From the NCBI GenBank assembly GCA_027605045.1, contig JAQFWX010000006.1:744001-808000 (forward strand): DNA of 64,000 bases, in the 5' to 3' direction. Below the pieces are notes generated by a model. That model had not been told where the DNA came from, ran no database searches, and saw only the letters and a list, made by a program, of their open reading frames with translations. Source of the DNA: Phallus indusiatus. Its lineage: Eukaryota > Basidiomycota > Agaricomycetes > Phallales > Phallaceae. Position numbers and translations under genes: made by a program. The first letter of the stretch is position 1, and each line of letters opens with the position of its first letter. This document shows positions 24,691 through 36,752 of this stretch, in pieces.

Positions 24691-27600
24691 TCAAATTAAC
24701 TTCTCCGTTAGAGTTTTCACTGCCTCTCCAGACGATCCGCGATCCTATTAGAGACGAGTTTTCAATAGAATTAAACGTTTATGAGTAGTTATTCGACTCA
24801 CGTCTTCAGATACGATCCAAGTTTCCCCTATCAAAAACTGCAGGGACATTTCTGTCAAGTGCCCACGAACCTATGTAAATTGAGTCATGTCAACTAAAAC
24901 CCGGCGATATAAGTAATAGCAATTTTTTTTACCTGACTGAGACGTAATTTTGCATGCTGGAGACTTACTTCAGGTACTATTCTCCCGTACGAATTTTCAG
25001 CCGGCGTGGATGACTAAAAACCGATAATAAATTTGTCAGAAAATGGAGAGCCAAACATAAAAATAGCTACCTTTAGTTGCTCTATTGTCTGAACAGCATC
25101 CGAGGGTATAGGTTTGAAAACTTCACTATAAATAGCCGTATTCAATTTGGCGGTGCTTCTCCACAATGCTATCGTCGATGGTGAGAGAGGGTCTGCAACG
25201 AATATATCGCCATATGTCCGTGTTAGATCGATATTGGGAAATGGAGCTGCTCGCATGAAACATGTTGGGGGATTCGGTTTAGTTATATCTTGAGGTGGCA
25301 ATAATCCCAAATGTTCTAACGGATTTTCAGATTAATAATAAGCCATCAATGACTGGGAAAACTTCAGATATGCGTACCTTTGTACAGCATTCGACGGAGG
25401 GTGGCAGCAAATCGAGTTGCACCATGCTATATGCGTTCAGGTACCGGTGTCGTCGGAGCAAAAATGAACTCACAAATTGACCGTTCATTTCCGATGGAAT
25501 TTCTTCCGTGTCTTCCACTACAAGAGCTATCTCCGAATTTCGATTTCCTAATTGACTTTGATCATTTATGCTAGCAGAGCCGATCTAAAATTGGAATGAA
25601 GGTGAATACGATGGGCAAAACTGGGCTATACTACTCACAATTGCTCGGCGGTCGTCTACGATCATTAACTACAGAGGTTATCAGTATCATAGCAAAAGGC
25701 TTGCTATCTAATTTATCTACTGGCCTTTGAATTGACATGAATCATCTCGGAGACATATCTAAAACAAGAATTGAGCAAGCATCCATTGCCTGGTAACTAT
25801 ATCACATACGCTGCTCTTTCTTCCTGAGCTTTACCATACCATCGCTCATCTAGCAAACTCGTACCCGCCCACATAGCATGATGAGCAACAGAGTCGGAAA
25901 CATGCTCGTACTCTTTAACATTTTTCGCGGCCAACTGGAACGTGAAAATAACCTCTTTAGCGTGATCCACTGTTCGAGGCATTACTTCAAATTCCCTTGA
26001 TTGGCGGTCTTTGTGAGATAGTAGTCTACTCCATTTGCGTTTTTCTTTTTCTTTCTTTGATAGTGGTTTAGGGGGTGATGGAGGAGGACTATCTCCCATC
26101 CAGATACGGGACAGAGCTACTTGAGCTTGTGCAAATTTGATGCCACTTTGACTTTCCATGCGTTCAATGTAGGATTCTAATGTGATGAATGGTAAGATAA
26201 AGTGAGAGTGCCCGCTGAGGAAAAAACAAACCCATTGGAGCATTGATTCTATCATAAGCCCGCAGGTGGTAAAATCGAATGTATAGCGAACTAATCGATG
26301 TTTCATCAATGGATAAATCAACGAAGAGAATGGAGCATACGGGTCAAAGCCTGCTATCGCGATCTCTTCGTATATACTATAGCCACCTCGATTAATTGTC
26401 TTCCATTGTGCATCCATGATTATTCTTTGAGACGTCGAATCGGTGAAACTGCCTGGTAATGCGGGTAACTCCGGAAGCACGACTACTACCTATTTTATTG
26501 TAAATTCATGACAATTCGTTGAAACTCTCATCGGATATACTCACTTGAAAGTGTTCATCAGCTTTAGCTGCCCGGATAATTCGCTTCACTAAGGCTTCAG
26601 CTATTGCATTGCGGGGAGCACCCGGTTCAGATTTCGTTGAATGAAGGCTAGAGATGCTGCAGCAACTATGTTTTGAGAAATGAAAACCTATACCGACATA
26701 AACGCTTACAAGAATTCGTTTTCTAATGTCTTCTGTCAGCTGGACCATGTATTACTAGTATTACAAGTCGACTCGCCTATATAAATGAAATGTTTGGCTT
26801 CTTCGATCATTTCGATATCTTTTAAGAGCACACGTCAAGAAATATCTTTTATCAATGTCAGTGATACGCACAAGCCGAATGGATGCTGGATTCCATCGGA
26901 ACATCATGACTCCATTCTGAAACACTTCTGACAACTTGTGCCTTCATTAACCCAGGTGAGAACTGGAAACCAATTGCTTCAGGCGAGAACCGTAACACAG
27001 AAAAGTGTTCTAAAGGCAGTAAGTATTAGTTTTCATTTTGATCATTTAGGTTCGTCTTTTACCTGCGAACTGTTTCTCTGTTTCAAATTGCGGTAAATCC
27101 AGCCATGGATATTTCCTTTAGGTTAGTGATTAAACACTTAAGTAAACGAAAGAGAAATGATATCACGCTTACTCCTCTTTCTCGTACTTTTGAGTCAGAA
27201 TAGAATCAAGGTAAATATCGTTAGCAAGATGAAAAAGCATAACAAAGTACCTTTAGACTCTTGATGAAATTCCATCGTTCAATGAAATGCGCCTCTAGAT
27301 CGAAAACACAAGGGCCAACTATCGTTAGGCTAACCTTGTATCATCAGTCAGCGATGATGTGTTGTTTCCTTTTCAAAAAGTAGCTTACACCATGACAAGG
27401 CAATCGAGGAGTTTCTAGTATTTTCTTTTGTGGCAAAAAGTCCTCAACCCCGTCGTTCTCAGAGATTTTGCTATTATGATAGTCTTTTCCGGGAAAAAGG
27501 GTCTTGGCGAAACGGACGGGGTGAACATCGGCCAATGGACTAAACGAACGGGGTCAAAAATATGTTCGTAGTAAAAAAGGGGGAAGGGAGGGTGACGAAC

Positions 27601-28398
27601 TGATTGAGACAGTCCCAGTTGCCTAGACTAAGACTTAAGCTTCCTAGCGAAGCTCTCAGATGATCTACAATTACAACCTGCACAGACTCAGTCCAAATTG
27701 ACCAACAAGGATCAATATTCAATAATAGGGTTCCACCTTTTCATTGTTGCACCAAGCGTGTGCCGGTGATTCTGACTGTGAATTCTCTGAAAGAATTGAT
27801 CCTGGGTGATACTTTGAGTGCATATGTGCATGAGGTTTAGCAAAGGTGGCGTAAGAGATGAAACGGATACTGCATACCAATACGGAAATATTAGGATGTA
27901 ACGACTCAAACCTTTCTTTCACGATTCTTGATTTATACTCTGAGCTAAACTCCTATCCAAATTCTGGGTAAACACATGATATATCTCGATGAGAAAATTA
28001 TGAATTTACGGTATTAGATAAAGTAACGAAAACCCGAACTCCTTGTTCTGCCTTCCGTTTCAAAAGTTTGTCTAATCTCCACTCAGGATAGTATGCAGGT
28101 GGTCTTCGAAGATAGATTTCAGGCGAGGTGAACCAGTCCATTATCATAATTGTCTACATTCGCATTGGGTTTGATTATGCGAAAGAAGCTCAAAGTAACA
28201 TGCAAACCTCACCTGACGGGCAGCTTCAAGCATTTCCGAAAGCGCGTAAAAGTAATCGTTCCCATCGACGTGCCACTTCGCTAAATTTCCCCATCTTGGG
28301 AAAGCGAATGAATCAAATCGCTGATTTAGTGACCATATCGAGGGCGTCGCTGGCGTAGGCTGGTTTTGCTCTTGGTTTTTCTCCTGGTTTTGCTCCAT
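24691..28398 (-). CDS. Phospholipase D homologue with both HKD histidines replaced
   Basis: About 23 short exons, start ATG at 28398 ([11 protein letters not shown]), stop TGA at 24691-24693. The order of family motifs is complete: [53 protein letters not shown], the [16 protein letters not shown] block, [58 protein letters not shown] and FVADPLSPS. No PX or PH domain precedes it. The catalytic HxK is altered twice: motif 1 reads CNNEKVVIVD (Asn codon at 27743-27745) and motif 2 reads HVNSKLMIVDD (Asn codon at 25731-25733). The usual ENQFF after FIYI is absent, and GSANIN reads GSASIN. In this family the His residues are nucleophile and acid, so classical activity is unlikely. Two introns appear to use GC donors. 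A real but inactive homologue fits better than a decayed copy because the splicing and frame are intact. Confidence 0.83.
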
Positions 28399-29534
28399 TG
28401 TCGTGAGCGCGAACAAAGGAAAAGGTATTCCGGGTGCCTAATAAGGGGAAGCCTCTTTGATTTTTCTTAATGATGCAGATCTCCGGAGCTACATATCGAG
28501 AATAGCGCGGACCAGTAGGCTAGTAGCAGCTGTCAGTCATCGTCGAGGCAACGGCTAGTGTCTAATTAGCGTATGTATCAGTTTGATATTCGCATCAAAG
28601 AATGTAAATGCATTGGGTTATTAAAATAGAGATGCTGTGAAAAACACGTCTTAAACACGTCAGATTTCACGAAGCTGGTGGCAGCAGTGATATATTTGAT
28701 GCCAAAGAGCGGCTCGGCTGGCGCCAGTGACGGCACCGCGTGCGCATCCGATATGAAGAATTGTGTTGGGAATGAATCCGTTTAGTAGTCAATCCACGCA
28801 CTATGGCACAGGCTGGTTTGCACACCAGGAACAGTACACTCTTGGAGGGCTCGGCGTTGCATATAAAAACTTTGGGTCATGGTCCGCGCGCTGCGCTCTC
28901 CATTTATCGGCAATTATTTTGCAACGTGCACAATAGGCTGCGTCCAAACTTCAGGCTGTGTATGGTCTTGGGCGGATGGAAGCAGATCTTCGTTCAAGTT
29001 GCTTGGCTGATCAAGATTTGAAAGCCATCAATAACGTCTTTGGCTTGTAGAAAAATACCTAAGTACGTACTAGTGCTGTGAGAAAGTTGTGTTGAAGCAA
29101 TTTTTTGTTTAATGCTTGCCATCAACTAAATGATGATCTGCAGGACCAGTGATTTTCTTCCGGCGAAACACGTACCGGAGGTCTGAAGTAAATCATCGCG
29201 GATATGTGACAACGTAGGAATTTTTGACCCATCGAACTTGGTTCGCTACCCTTGACAGTTGATATGATATTAAGAGCATGGGAAAGAACATGGAAAAGGC
29301 GTGGTCTCAATGTTCAAGCTCAAGTTGAGCGATATTGCATACATATGTTCAACTGTGTGGAGAGTGCTTCGAAAGCGCAGCCCGGAAGATTTTTCAAGTA
29401 CCAAGATATTCTCAAATCACAGTTAATTCAAAGAATTTAACAGGCTATTCTTACACGACGTTGACTTAATATCGCATTAGAATACAGCCGAAATTTTACT
29501 GTAGCAAGCGTCTCACCTCAAATTATTTGAACAG
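28399..29534. other. Intergenic: phospholipase D promoter side
   Basis: About 1.1 kb with no recognisable gene on either strand. Short plus-strand frames at 28803-29021 and 29252-29440 carry no motif. Confidence 0.5.
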
Positions 29535-31926
29535 TCAAAACTCGGCTTGACGGGCCTCTCGGTCCCTAATACTCCCTCTTAGTGTCCACTCGTGTTTCCA
29601 ATCGTGCTTCAATTGAACGTTCTCTTTGTCCTGCTCTCCTTCTTTCGCACCCCATGCGCCACCTCCGGGGGTCTCAATCACAAGTTTGTCCCCTTTGCCC
29701 ATCATAACTGTGGCCTTTCCTCCTACATTAATGACCCTTGTGTGACCGGTGTGTTTTGCAAGTTGGACAGACTCCTTATCAATCTCTTCAGGCATGTCCC
29801 CATCCTCAGGCCGACATTTCTTGACCCATGTGTTGCGTCCCAGGGCTCCAGACTCTCCTCCGGCCACTCCGTAAGGTTGCCTCGTTCTCCTCTAAAATAA
29901 CATATTATTTGGTAATTCACGTTCATTTATATGTGAAGGCACAGCACCTACCTCTGATAGAATGCTCACTTGCAATTTCTCGGTGAACTCAAATACTCTT
30001 CTAACGCCGTCACCGCCGTTCCATTTTCCTGTACCCCCGCTTCCATCACGCAAACCGAACTCATGGACGAGCACGGGATACCTTCTTTCTAGAATTTCAA
30101 CATCACCAATTCGGGTGTTAGTTATATGAGTATGGACACCAGATGTTCCGTGCCAATTTGGACCGGCACCCGAACCACCGGCAATCGTCTGGCACAGGGT
30201 ACAATGTGAACAAATCTTGACTGAAAGAAGTGAGGATGACCTACTTCATAATATCCCCATCCTGCTTTCACAACACCGTTTTTATCTTTCCCTCCGGCAC
30301 CAAATGTGAGGTTACTGAAAGGGATGGATCAACAGAAGGGTGCTTGTTTTAAACAGAAGATACAACCATACTTAGTGCAACCCTGGCTTGCCGCACATGC
30401 GTTAAATGCTTTTAATACAACATCAACGATTCGCTGGGACGTTAATACGTTGCCACCGCATACTGCCGCCGTATGAGATGGTAACAGAAAAGAATCCGAA
30501 GGGATTTTGACTAGATTGGGATGTTAATTTGAAATTCTAGTAAATGAATGGATCGAATAGCGAATTACTTTCAACTGGAGCAAGACACCCTGCATTTAGG
30601 GGTATATCGGTATCCAACATAGCCCTCATGCAATATATTACCGCCGAGTGGACGACGGATATTGGTGCGTTCAGGTTACCCCGTACTTCGGGCCCTGTAC
30701 CAGCAAAATCAAAGACGGCAGATCCTTTTTCTTCATCGATTTCCACTTTGAGACAGATCTGGTCGCATGAATACCAGTGAACAACGAGCTTAAGCTAACT
30801 TTCTATCCGGAGGCTAAGGCTTACCGGAGACCCGTCGTCTAAGTAATCTACAGCCTGGAGAATATTAGACTCCCTCCGTTTTGCGACATCGCGCAGTAGC
30901 TGCCGAACGCAAAACTCGGCATTTGCACGAATGTGATTCATGTACTGATGAACAGTTGGAAGCGTATACTCATTGACGACTATGCATCAAAAAATGATAA
31001 TCAGTGAAAATAGATCAGAACAGATAAAAAGAAAGACGCACGAGCATGGAGAAGTTGTATGCCCTTGTGATTAGCGGCAATTTGCTAAAAAAAGTAACAA
31101 ACAACACGGGCGTTAAAGGAGAGGAAAATGACAAACGCCCTGTTATCAGACGGAAAGTCGGATAAATTTTAAGCGAAGACATACTGCTTTCAAATCACTT
31201 TCCACGTCCTTGAAGTTGCGGCATCCGCTGCATCCTTCATAACGGGCTGGGCGTTCCACCATGAAATCCCATAATCCATCCCTATTGAATTTTCCTTCGC
31301 TGACAATCTTAAAAGAAACTATTTCGGCGCCTTCTTCAAATATATTGACCGAAGTCGGGGGCATTGAACCTGGGAGGATACCACCAACATCCGCGTGATG
31401 GCCACGAGAAGCTGTGAAAAATATGATCTCAGGCTTTTCGTCTAATGATTCAGGTTGTGAGAAAACGGGGGTTATAATAGTTATATCCGGGAGGTGACTG
31501 ATCATTCAGATACTTAAGGCTGAGAAGCTGATAAAACGACTAATCGTACTCACGATCCTCCTGCACGAGGAGAGTTAGTCATGAGAACATCTCCATCCTT
31601 AAGATCATTTGCATGCAATTTCATTTGATATTTTACTGCGCTATATAGAATCCGTGTCAGCTGGTCACCTCATGACTCATGAGCAGTGTCAAAAAACTCA
31701 ACAAGCTCATGCTTCCTAGATGAATTGGGATGAAAGGCGCATTGGCAACTAGATCACCGTCTGGCGCAAATATGGCACATGAGAAATCTAGCCGTTCCTT
31801 AATGTTTGTCGAGATTGAAGTCTGTTGCAAGGATCGACCCATGGCTTCAGCGATGCTCATAAACCGATTGGCAAAAAGAGCAAGAACAATCGGATCAGCC
31901 TTGCCAGCATTCGATGTTTTTGTCAT
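29535..31926 (-). CDS. Hydantoinase B / C-terminal half of 5-oxoprolinase, stand-alone
   Basis: About ten exons, start ATG at 31926 ([12 protein letters not shown]), roughly 600 residues. The whole hydantoinase B domain can be followed: [147 protein letters not shown] and TPGGGAWG. The fungal enzyme that hydrolyses 5-oxoproline in the glutathione cycle normally has a hydantoinase A half in front, giving about 1300 residues. I find no trace of that half upstream. So this is either a single-domain protein or a truncated gene. Introns are canonical and no stop interrupts it. Function without the A half is uncertain. Confidence 0.85.
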
Positions 31927-34091
31927 TTTGTAATGGTAATGAAGGTCCCAGGAGGAGCAGAGGTTTCTTAGATACAACTGTGATCCCTAGAATTTAGAGT
32001 TCGACAAGCCAAGTTGTCAAACTGGAGTTTCGGAGAGACAGTTCTACATGTTACACAATTGATGAATAAAATTACACCGAAGGATACAAACTCAACTGTC
32101 TTTCACAAAAAATACTCCACCAAAGATTGGGTCAAGAATCAAGATCCAAGACTCAGGAATAAGGCACGTGACACTGTGACGTGTGTGTGACATTTTAGTT
32201 ACGTCATACTCACGTGCGTTCTAACCAAACGGACCGCCGTGTGGCGTTTTTGTCTTACGAACAGTGTCCTCGATTCTTTGCCGAGCCTTTCTTTCATGCA
32301 AAGAACCACAATACCGAAGCATCATCAGACAAATCCTATAACGCGCGTCTTTGCGGTATCAGGTGGAGGAAAATCTTAAGAACGTTTGAAACTTACACGC
32401 CAGTTGAACTAATACACTTTGAGACTAGCGATTGCGCCCATTACAAAAACAGTTGGATCAGCGACTGGCAGCTGATTTAGTCTCGCAAAAGAATTTTATT
32501 TATTCCGTTCAACAGTTGGCACGAGGATTGAAATATTGACGATCAGAAGCGCTCAGACCCGCGTCATATCATTGGAGCCAGTGCTCCCATAGATCTTTTT
32601 TATTTTATTCAACTAACAATGACCTCCTGACTATTCTCCTCCTCTTATCATCTATATGGATCAACGGCGGGAACGACAATTCTTATCAAAGAACCATACA
32701 GGAAGTTTCCCAAGCTACGACGTAAGTAGCAAAGATCATGCTCTTTCTTGAATTGTCTATTAAATAAAAACCCACTCCACCTAGTATATCTGATTGTATT
32801 AAATCAAGAGCATATACATATCAATACTTTTGGTGCAATATTGATCGATGGGTCGGCTCCGAACGACCCTACCAGTCGAACTTCGTGTTGAGTTTACACT
32901 TCTGAATGCGATAGTTCGGTCTGCGGGCTTTATCAGTGGAAAAAAGTTCGCACGTCATTGAAACAAAACTAGACACGAAACAATGGTCATCAGGTATATA
33001 CTCTGGAGTGGCGTTGTCAAGCACGAACACTGAGAAATGTATTAGGGTAAGTTCTCGTTTACACTATACATATATGCTAACTTTATATTCTAGGGGTTTC
33101 CAAGGAAGACCAAAACGTATGGTTAACCTGGAGAATTAACTCTAGGCGGTATTTGAGTATCACATCTCGATAAGAGTCATCTAATTTCAGCATTGCCAAC
33201 ACTTCCCCTATTGCCAGGAACTTTCTTTATTGAGGTCTTCATTGGAAGACGTACATACAACGGTCCGTGAAGAATATTCTCATCAGAAGAAAGATCTTAT
33301 TCTCTTCTTTATCTCAAAAGGTTCGACTGGCACCCGCTTATTTTTCTTCAACATCAGAAGTTGAGAAGCACTTACGGCACTTTCAAGTTCCAAGTCCAAA
33401 GATGTGCTCAAAATCAGATAGCAATAAAGCATTATAACAAGGGGTAGAATATCAGACCAGCCTAACTCGATTATGTCAAATATGTCGACTGCGATCCCCA
33501 GTATTTGAGGTTGTTTTCCTTCTAGACGCATTTGGAATGAACTGCACCAATTGACACACTTCTAACTAATTTGGTTCTATAATAGATACATTCGAATCCG
33601 AAGTTCAATCATGAAAAATTCAGAATTCACACAATACTTTCGGATTGAAAATCTTGATAGCTCGATGCACGATAATCAATTTCCGATGATGTTTATGGAA
33701 TACCACTTGGGCAGTCACAACAGCGTTTATTTCTGACCCCTGGCAAAACCAATGACTCACTGTTGTCCAATAGGAAGAATATGACCGTCATCTCAAACCG
33801 ACGGCGCCAGAAGTAGAATGATAAAGAAATGACATTTCCGATCTTGATCGATGTATTCGTAAGAAACAACTAATCTATGCCGACAATCGGTGTAAATTCC
33901 TGGCAGCACGCGAGTGAGATGTCAAACAGTCGGTTGTTTCCCATTGGCATCGTTGTGTAAAGATGGCTTTGTACTTCGTAGCAACTCGCCGATGTCGACG
34001 ACGTCACATGAGACAGAATGGCGCCATGAGGAGACGGTGTGATTTATATCCGAGTCAATCGCTGATCATACCGATTAAGGAACGTACGCTG

Positions 34092-34111
34092 GATGACGTG
34101 AGGACGTCATC
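34092..34111. promoter_or_regulatory. Inverted TGACGT pair (possible bZIP site)
   Basis: Arms GATGACGT and ACGTCATC are exact reverse complements separated by GAGG. A further ACGTCA lies about 100 bp upstream, and an inverted CCAAT (ATTGG) lies just downstream. Such sites are bound by ATF/CREB-type bZIP factors; the assignment is inference. Confidence 0.4.
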
Positions 34112-34143
34112 TTTGATTGGACAGCGTGTCAAGACATGAAGAC

Positions 34144-34311
34144 ATGGCACAACCCGAAGATTCAACAGATCTTGGATATCTTTTGAATGCCCCATTCACC
34201 ATTGCCTCTGTCGAAGATATCTCTCAGTCCCCATTTAGCCTATACGGGATATTCCGAATTTTTGATTTTATTTGTGAGTATTTACATGTTACATTCGCGA
34301 AGGTAACATAG
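34144..34311 (+). CDS. Possible small gene or first exon, unknown
   Basis: Open from ATG (MAQPEDSTDLGYLLNAPFT) for about 55 codons. A consensus GTGAGT donor occurs within the frame after FRIFDFI (near 34274), so it may be a first exon. No downstream exon could be fixed and no family is recognised. Its position just downstream of the TGACGT pair and the CCAAT-like element is the only context. It could be chance. Confidence 0.22.
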   Translation: MAQPEDSTDLGYLLNAPFTIASVEDISQSPFSLYGIFRIFDFICEYLHVTFAKVT

Positions 34312-36752
34312 TATCGTTCCCAACTGCATATATTTTGCCAAATGTTTCAAGTTCGGAAATAACCTACTTCTGCCCTTCAAACCAGACCAAAGTGTTTTGC
34401 CACGGAGGTTTGAGAGGGCTATATTTCGGAATCTGAGTTAAAAGGTATGCTGTCGATTGAATTAGCTGGATTCTAAGTCATGATGGCAATCGCGCTTCTA
34501 GGTTATTACTCACAGATAATCACTTGCAGATGGTTGGCACATCCAATCGTTCGTATTGTGTCGCCAGCCATGCTATTAAAGTACAGTGATTACGGTTCTT
34601 TATACAGACTAATGGTTAACGGCTCAAAGTACACACACTGAGCGGCGCGCGCTGGCTTTAGATTGCTGACCTGTAATATACCGAGTTGTGAGGAATAGGG
34701 GATAGGGGATTGCGCGCACAATAAGCAGTATGTTGCATTCTGATTACGAAAATGCTTTTCTCATGCTGCGGTCTTGACATTTAAAATGAATAAGCAACGA
34801 AAGCAATTTTACATGCGAGCATGAAGGATACGGAAAAAAGTTTAAAGTGATTCATTCCAATCGGGATCTACGAAAATACCTCATCTGGTGGAATGAATTG
34901 CCAAACGCCGTATATCGGGCGTGAGATGAGGCGAATGTGACGTTGGAAGCTATTTTGGCACTCAGCATTTCAAAGAGTAGGGGATCATTCAAACCTTCAT
35001 AATGTGTTTCTTGGAACAGAACTTTTATCCCAAGGCTGTGGTGGAGGCTGTTCTGTTGGGAACAACGAACGTTCAACGGTCAACAAGCTATGAGGTGCGT
35101 TTGGAGGGCCTTCTCAGCCTCAATTGACATTTTATATTAGATTGCCGGTGCTAGAACCGGCGATATCTATCTCACTGATAATCAGCTATGGCTTACGACC
35201 AACATTAGGTGGTAAGAATTCGACAGGATCTGGATTATTATCGAATGGCTGATTGTATCCTTGATGCCAGGGCAACTCGTTATACATGTTTCCATTTTCT
35301 TTTAGATTGTCAAGTCGTCCTTAATGCTCCTGCTCAGACTGCATGATGATTGAGGCTGAATCCCAACCCAGGTTCCTGAACGAATTATTCCCATATGTAG
35401 GCAGATTGACAAGGTGCGTGTATTCAATTGTCAAAACATGTTGAACGCCTGACGTGTTCTTCTAGTATTTAATTCATTTCAGAAACTCGGACTAATTGGC
35501 AATTACCCATGTGAACTTTCCAAAAATTGAGCCCACTCGGTCTCAAGTTTGGCTGGATTTACGCTGTGCAAAGAATGAAATTTCGGCTAAGATTCGTTGC
35601 CAATGGGCGACTCAAGTAGGAAACTCCAACGACGTCGTTTTGGTTTCGTGTATCCACACAGCCTCATTATTAACGAATCAGTCGTATGAGGCGGAAAAAG
35701 CTTCCGGCTCCAGGAACGCTGAAATTGCTAGAAGCCAAAGTTGGCACTGATGTCAAATAACTGGTTCGCATGGGCGTTTTTTCAATTTGATATGAAATAT
35801 GTCATTCATGTGAAGTACGCGGCTATGATAGGACTGCCGTTGGGCACAATGTGATTAACCCTTCATATTGGGTTTGGCAAACACTAAACGTATAGAGTTA
35901 ATAATTCAGCTGTCAACGATCATTGATATTGGCAATTTTGTCGCCTCCAAACTAGCTACAAACTGAAATGCAGTGTAAGATTATTCTTAGTATCCCGGGA
36001 TAATATATTAAACGGCACCTCAGGATAGTATCTGACGAAAATAGACAGGTATCGGGGATACTTCTCAAGCGCTCAAAGCTTGCTGTGAATATGATGATTT
36101 GCCGGAGCCGACATGCAAGCATTTTTACACTTTTGACGATTGTTCGTTTTGACTCGCAGAGCATAGTTTGTATTTGTTTTCAATTGTTTTCTCTTACTCT
36201 TGCTGTCGTGTAAAACTTCAGATTGGAAGCCAAGGTTTGCAGCTTCCGGGTCCAACTATCATAAAAACCACGTTGCATCGTCTCTGACACCTCCTGTACG
36301 TGAAGGGTGTATTTTTATTGAATTCAACCTGTAACTCATTCTTCTTTTCTCAGCTCAAATACTAAAGGTATGGATTGTTTACACGCTTTCTGTTTACTAG
36401 TGTACCTCTTTGCTTGGTCTCACTTTCGTTCTCAATCCATTTGAACACCCATATAGGTTCAATCTCTGTCGAGGCTACAAATCGATCAGACGATTCAACT
36501 ATTACTTCTAATTACAGTGGGTTTCGTGTAACTCGATTGAGTGCTAAGTATCTGCGAATCTGACGTTCACGCCTCGTACAGAGCATCCGACTTTATGTGA
36601 CTTAGCTGCACGACCTTGACTCAAAAAGTGTAGTTATACTTACCCTTGTCTCTGTCCATGATCACCTCGCTGATAAGACCACGTTTCCACACAAAATTTA
36701 GGTCCTCTTCAACCTTGACCATAATCATCAGATCCCAAAGCACATTTCATAT

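Larger units (their letters stand above)
31927..36752. other. 4.8-kb gene-poor interval
   Basis: No gene recognised on either strand. Noteworthy are an inverted pair of TGACGT-type sites at 34092-34111 with a short open frame just downstream (34144 plus), and a CT-rich stretch at 36330-36460 that may be the leader of the large C2H2 gene. The hydantoinase A half expected beside the hydantoinase B gene is not here. Confidence 0.55.

Noticed and set aside
26506..26748. Intron in the phospholipase D exon after EDIRKRIL using GTAAGC
   Set aside because: The phases do not fit any acceptor before the GAPRN block, while the frame stays open straight through.
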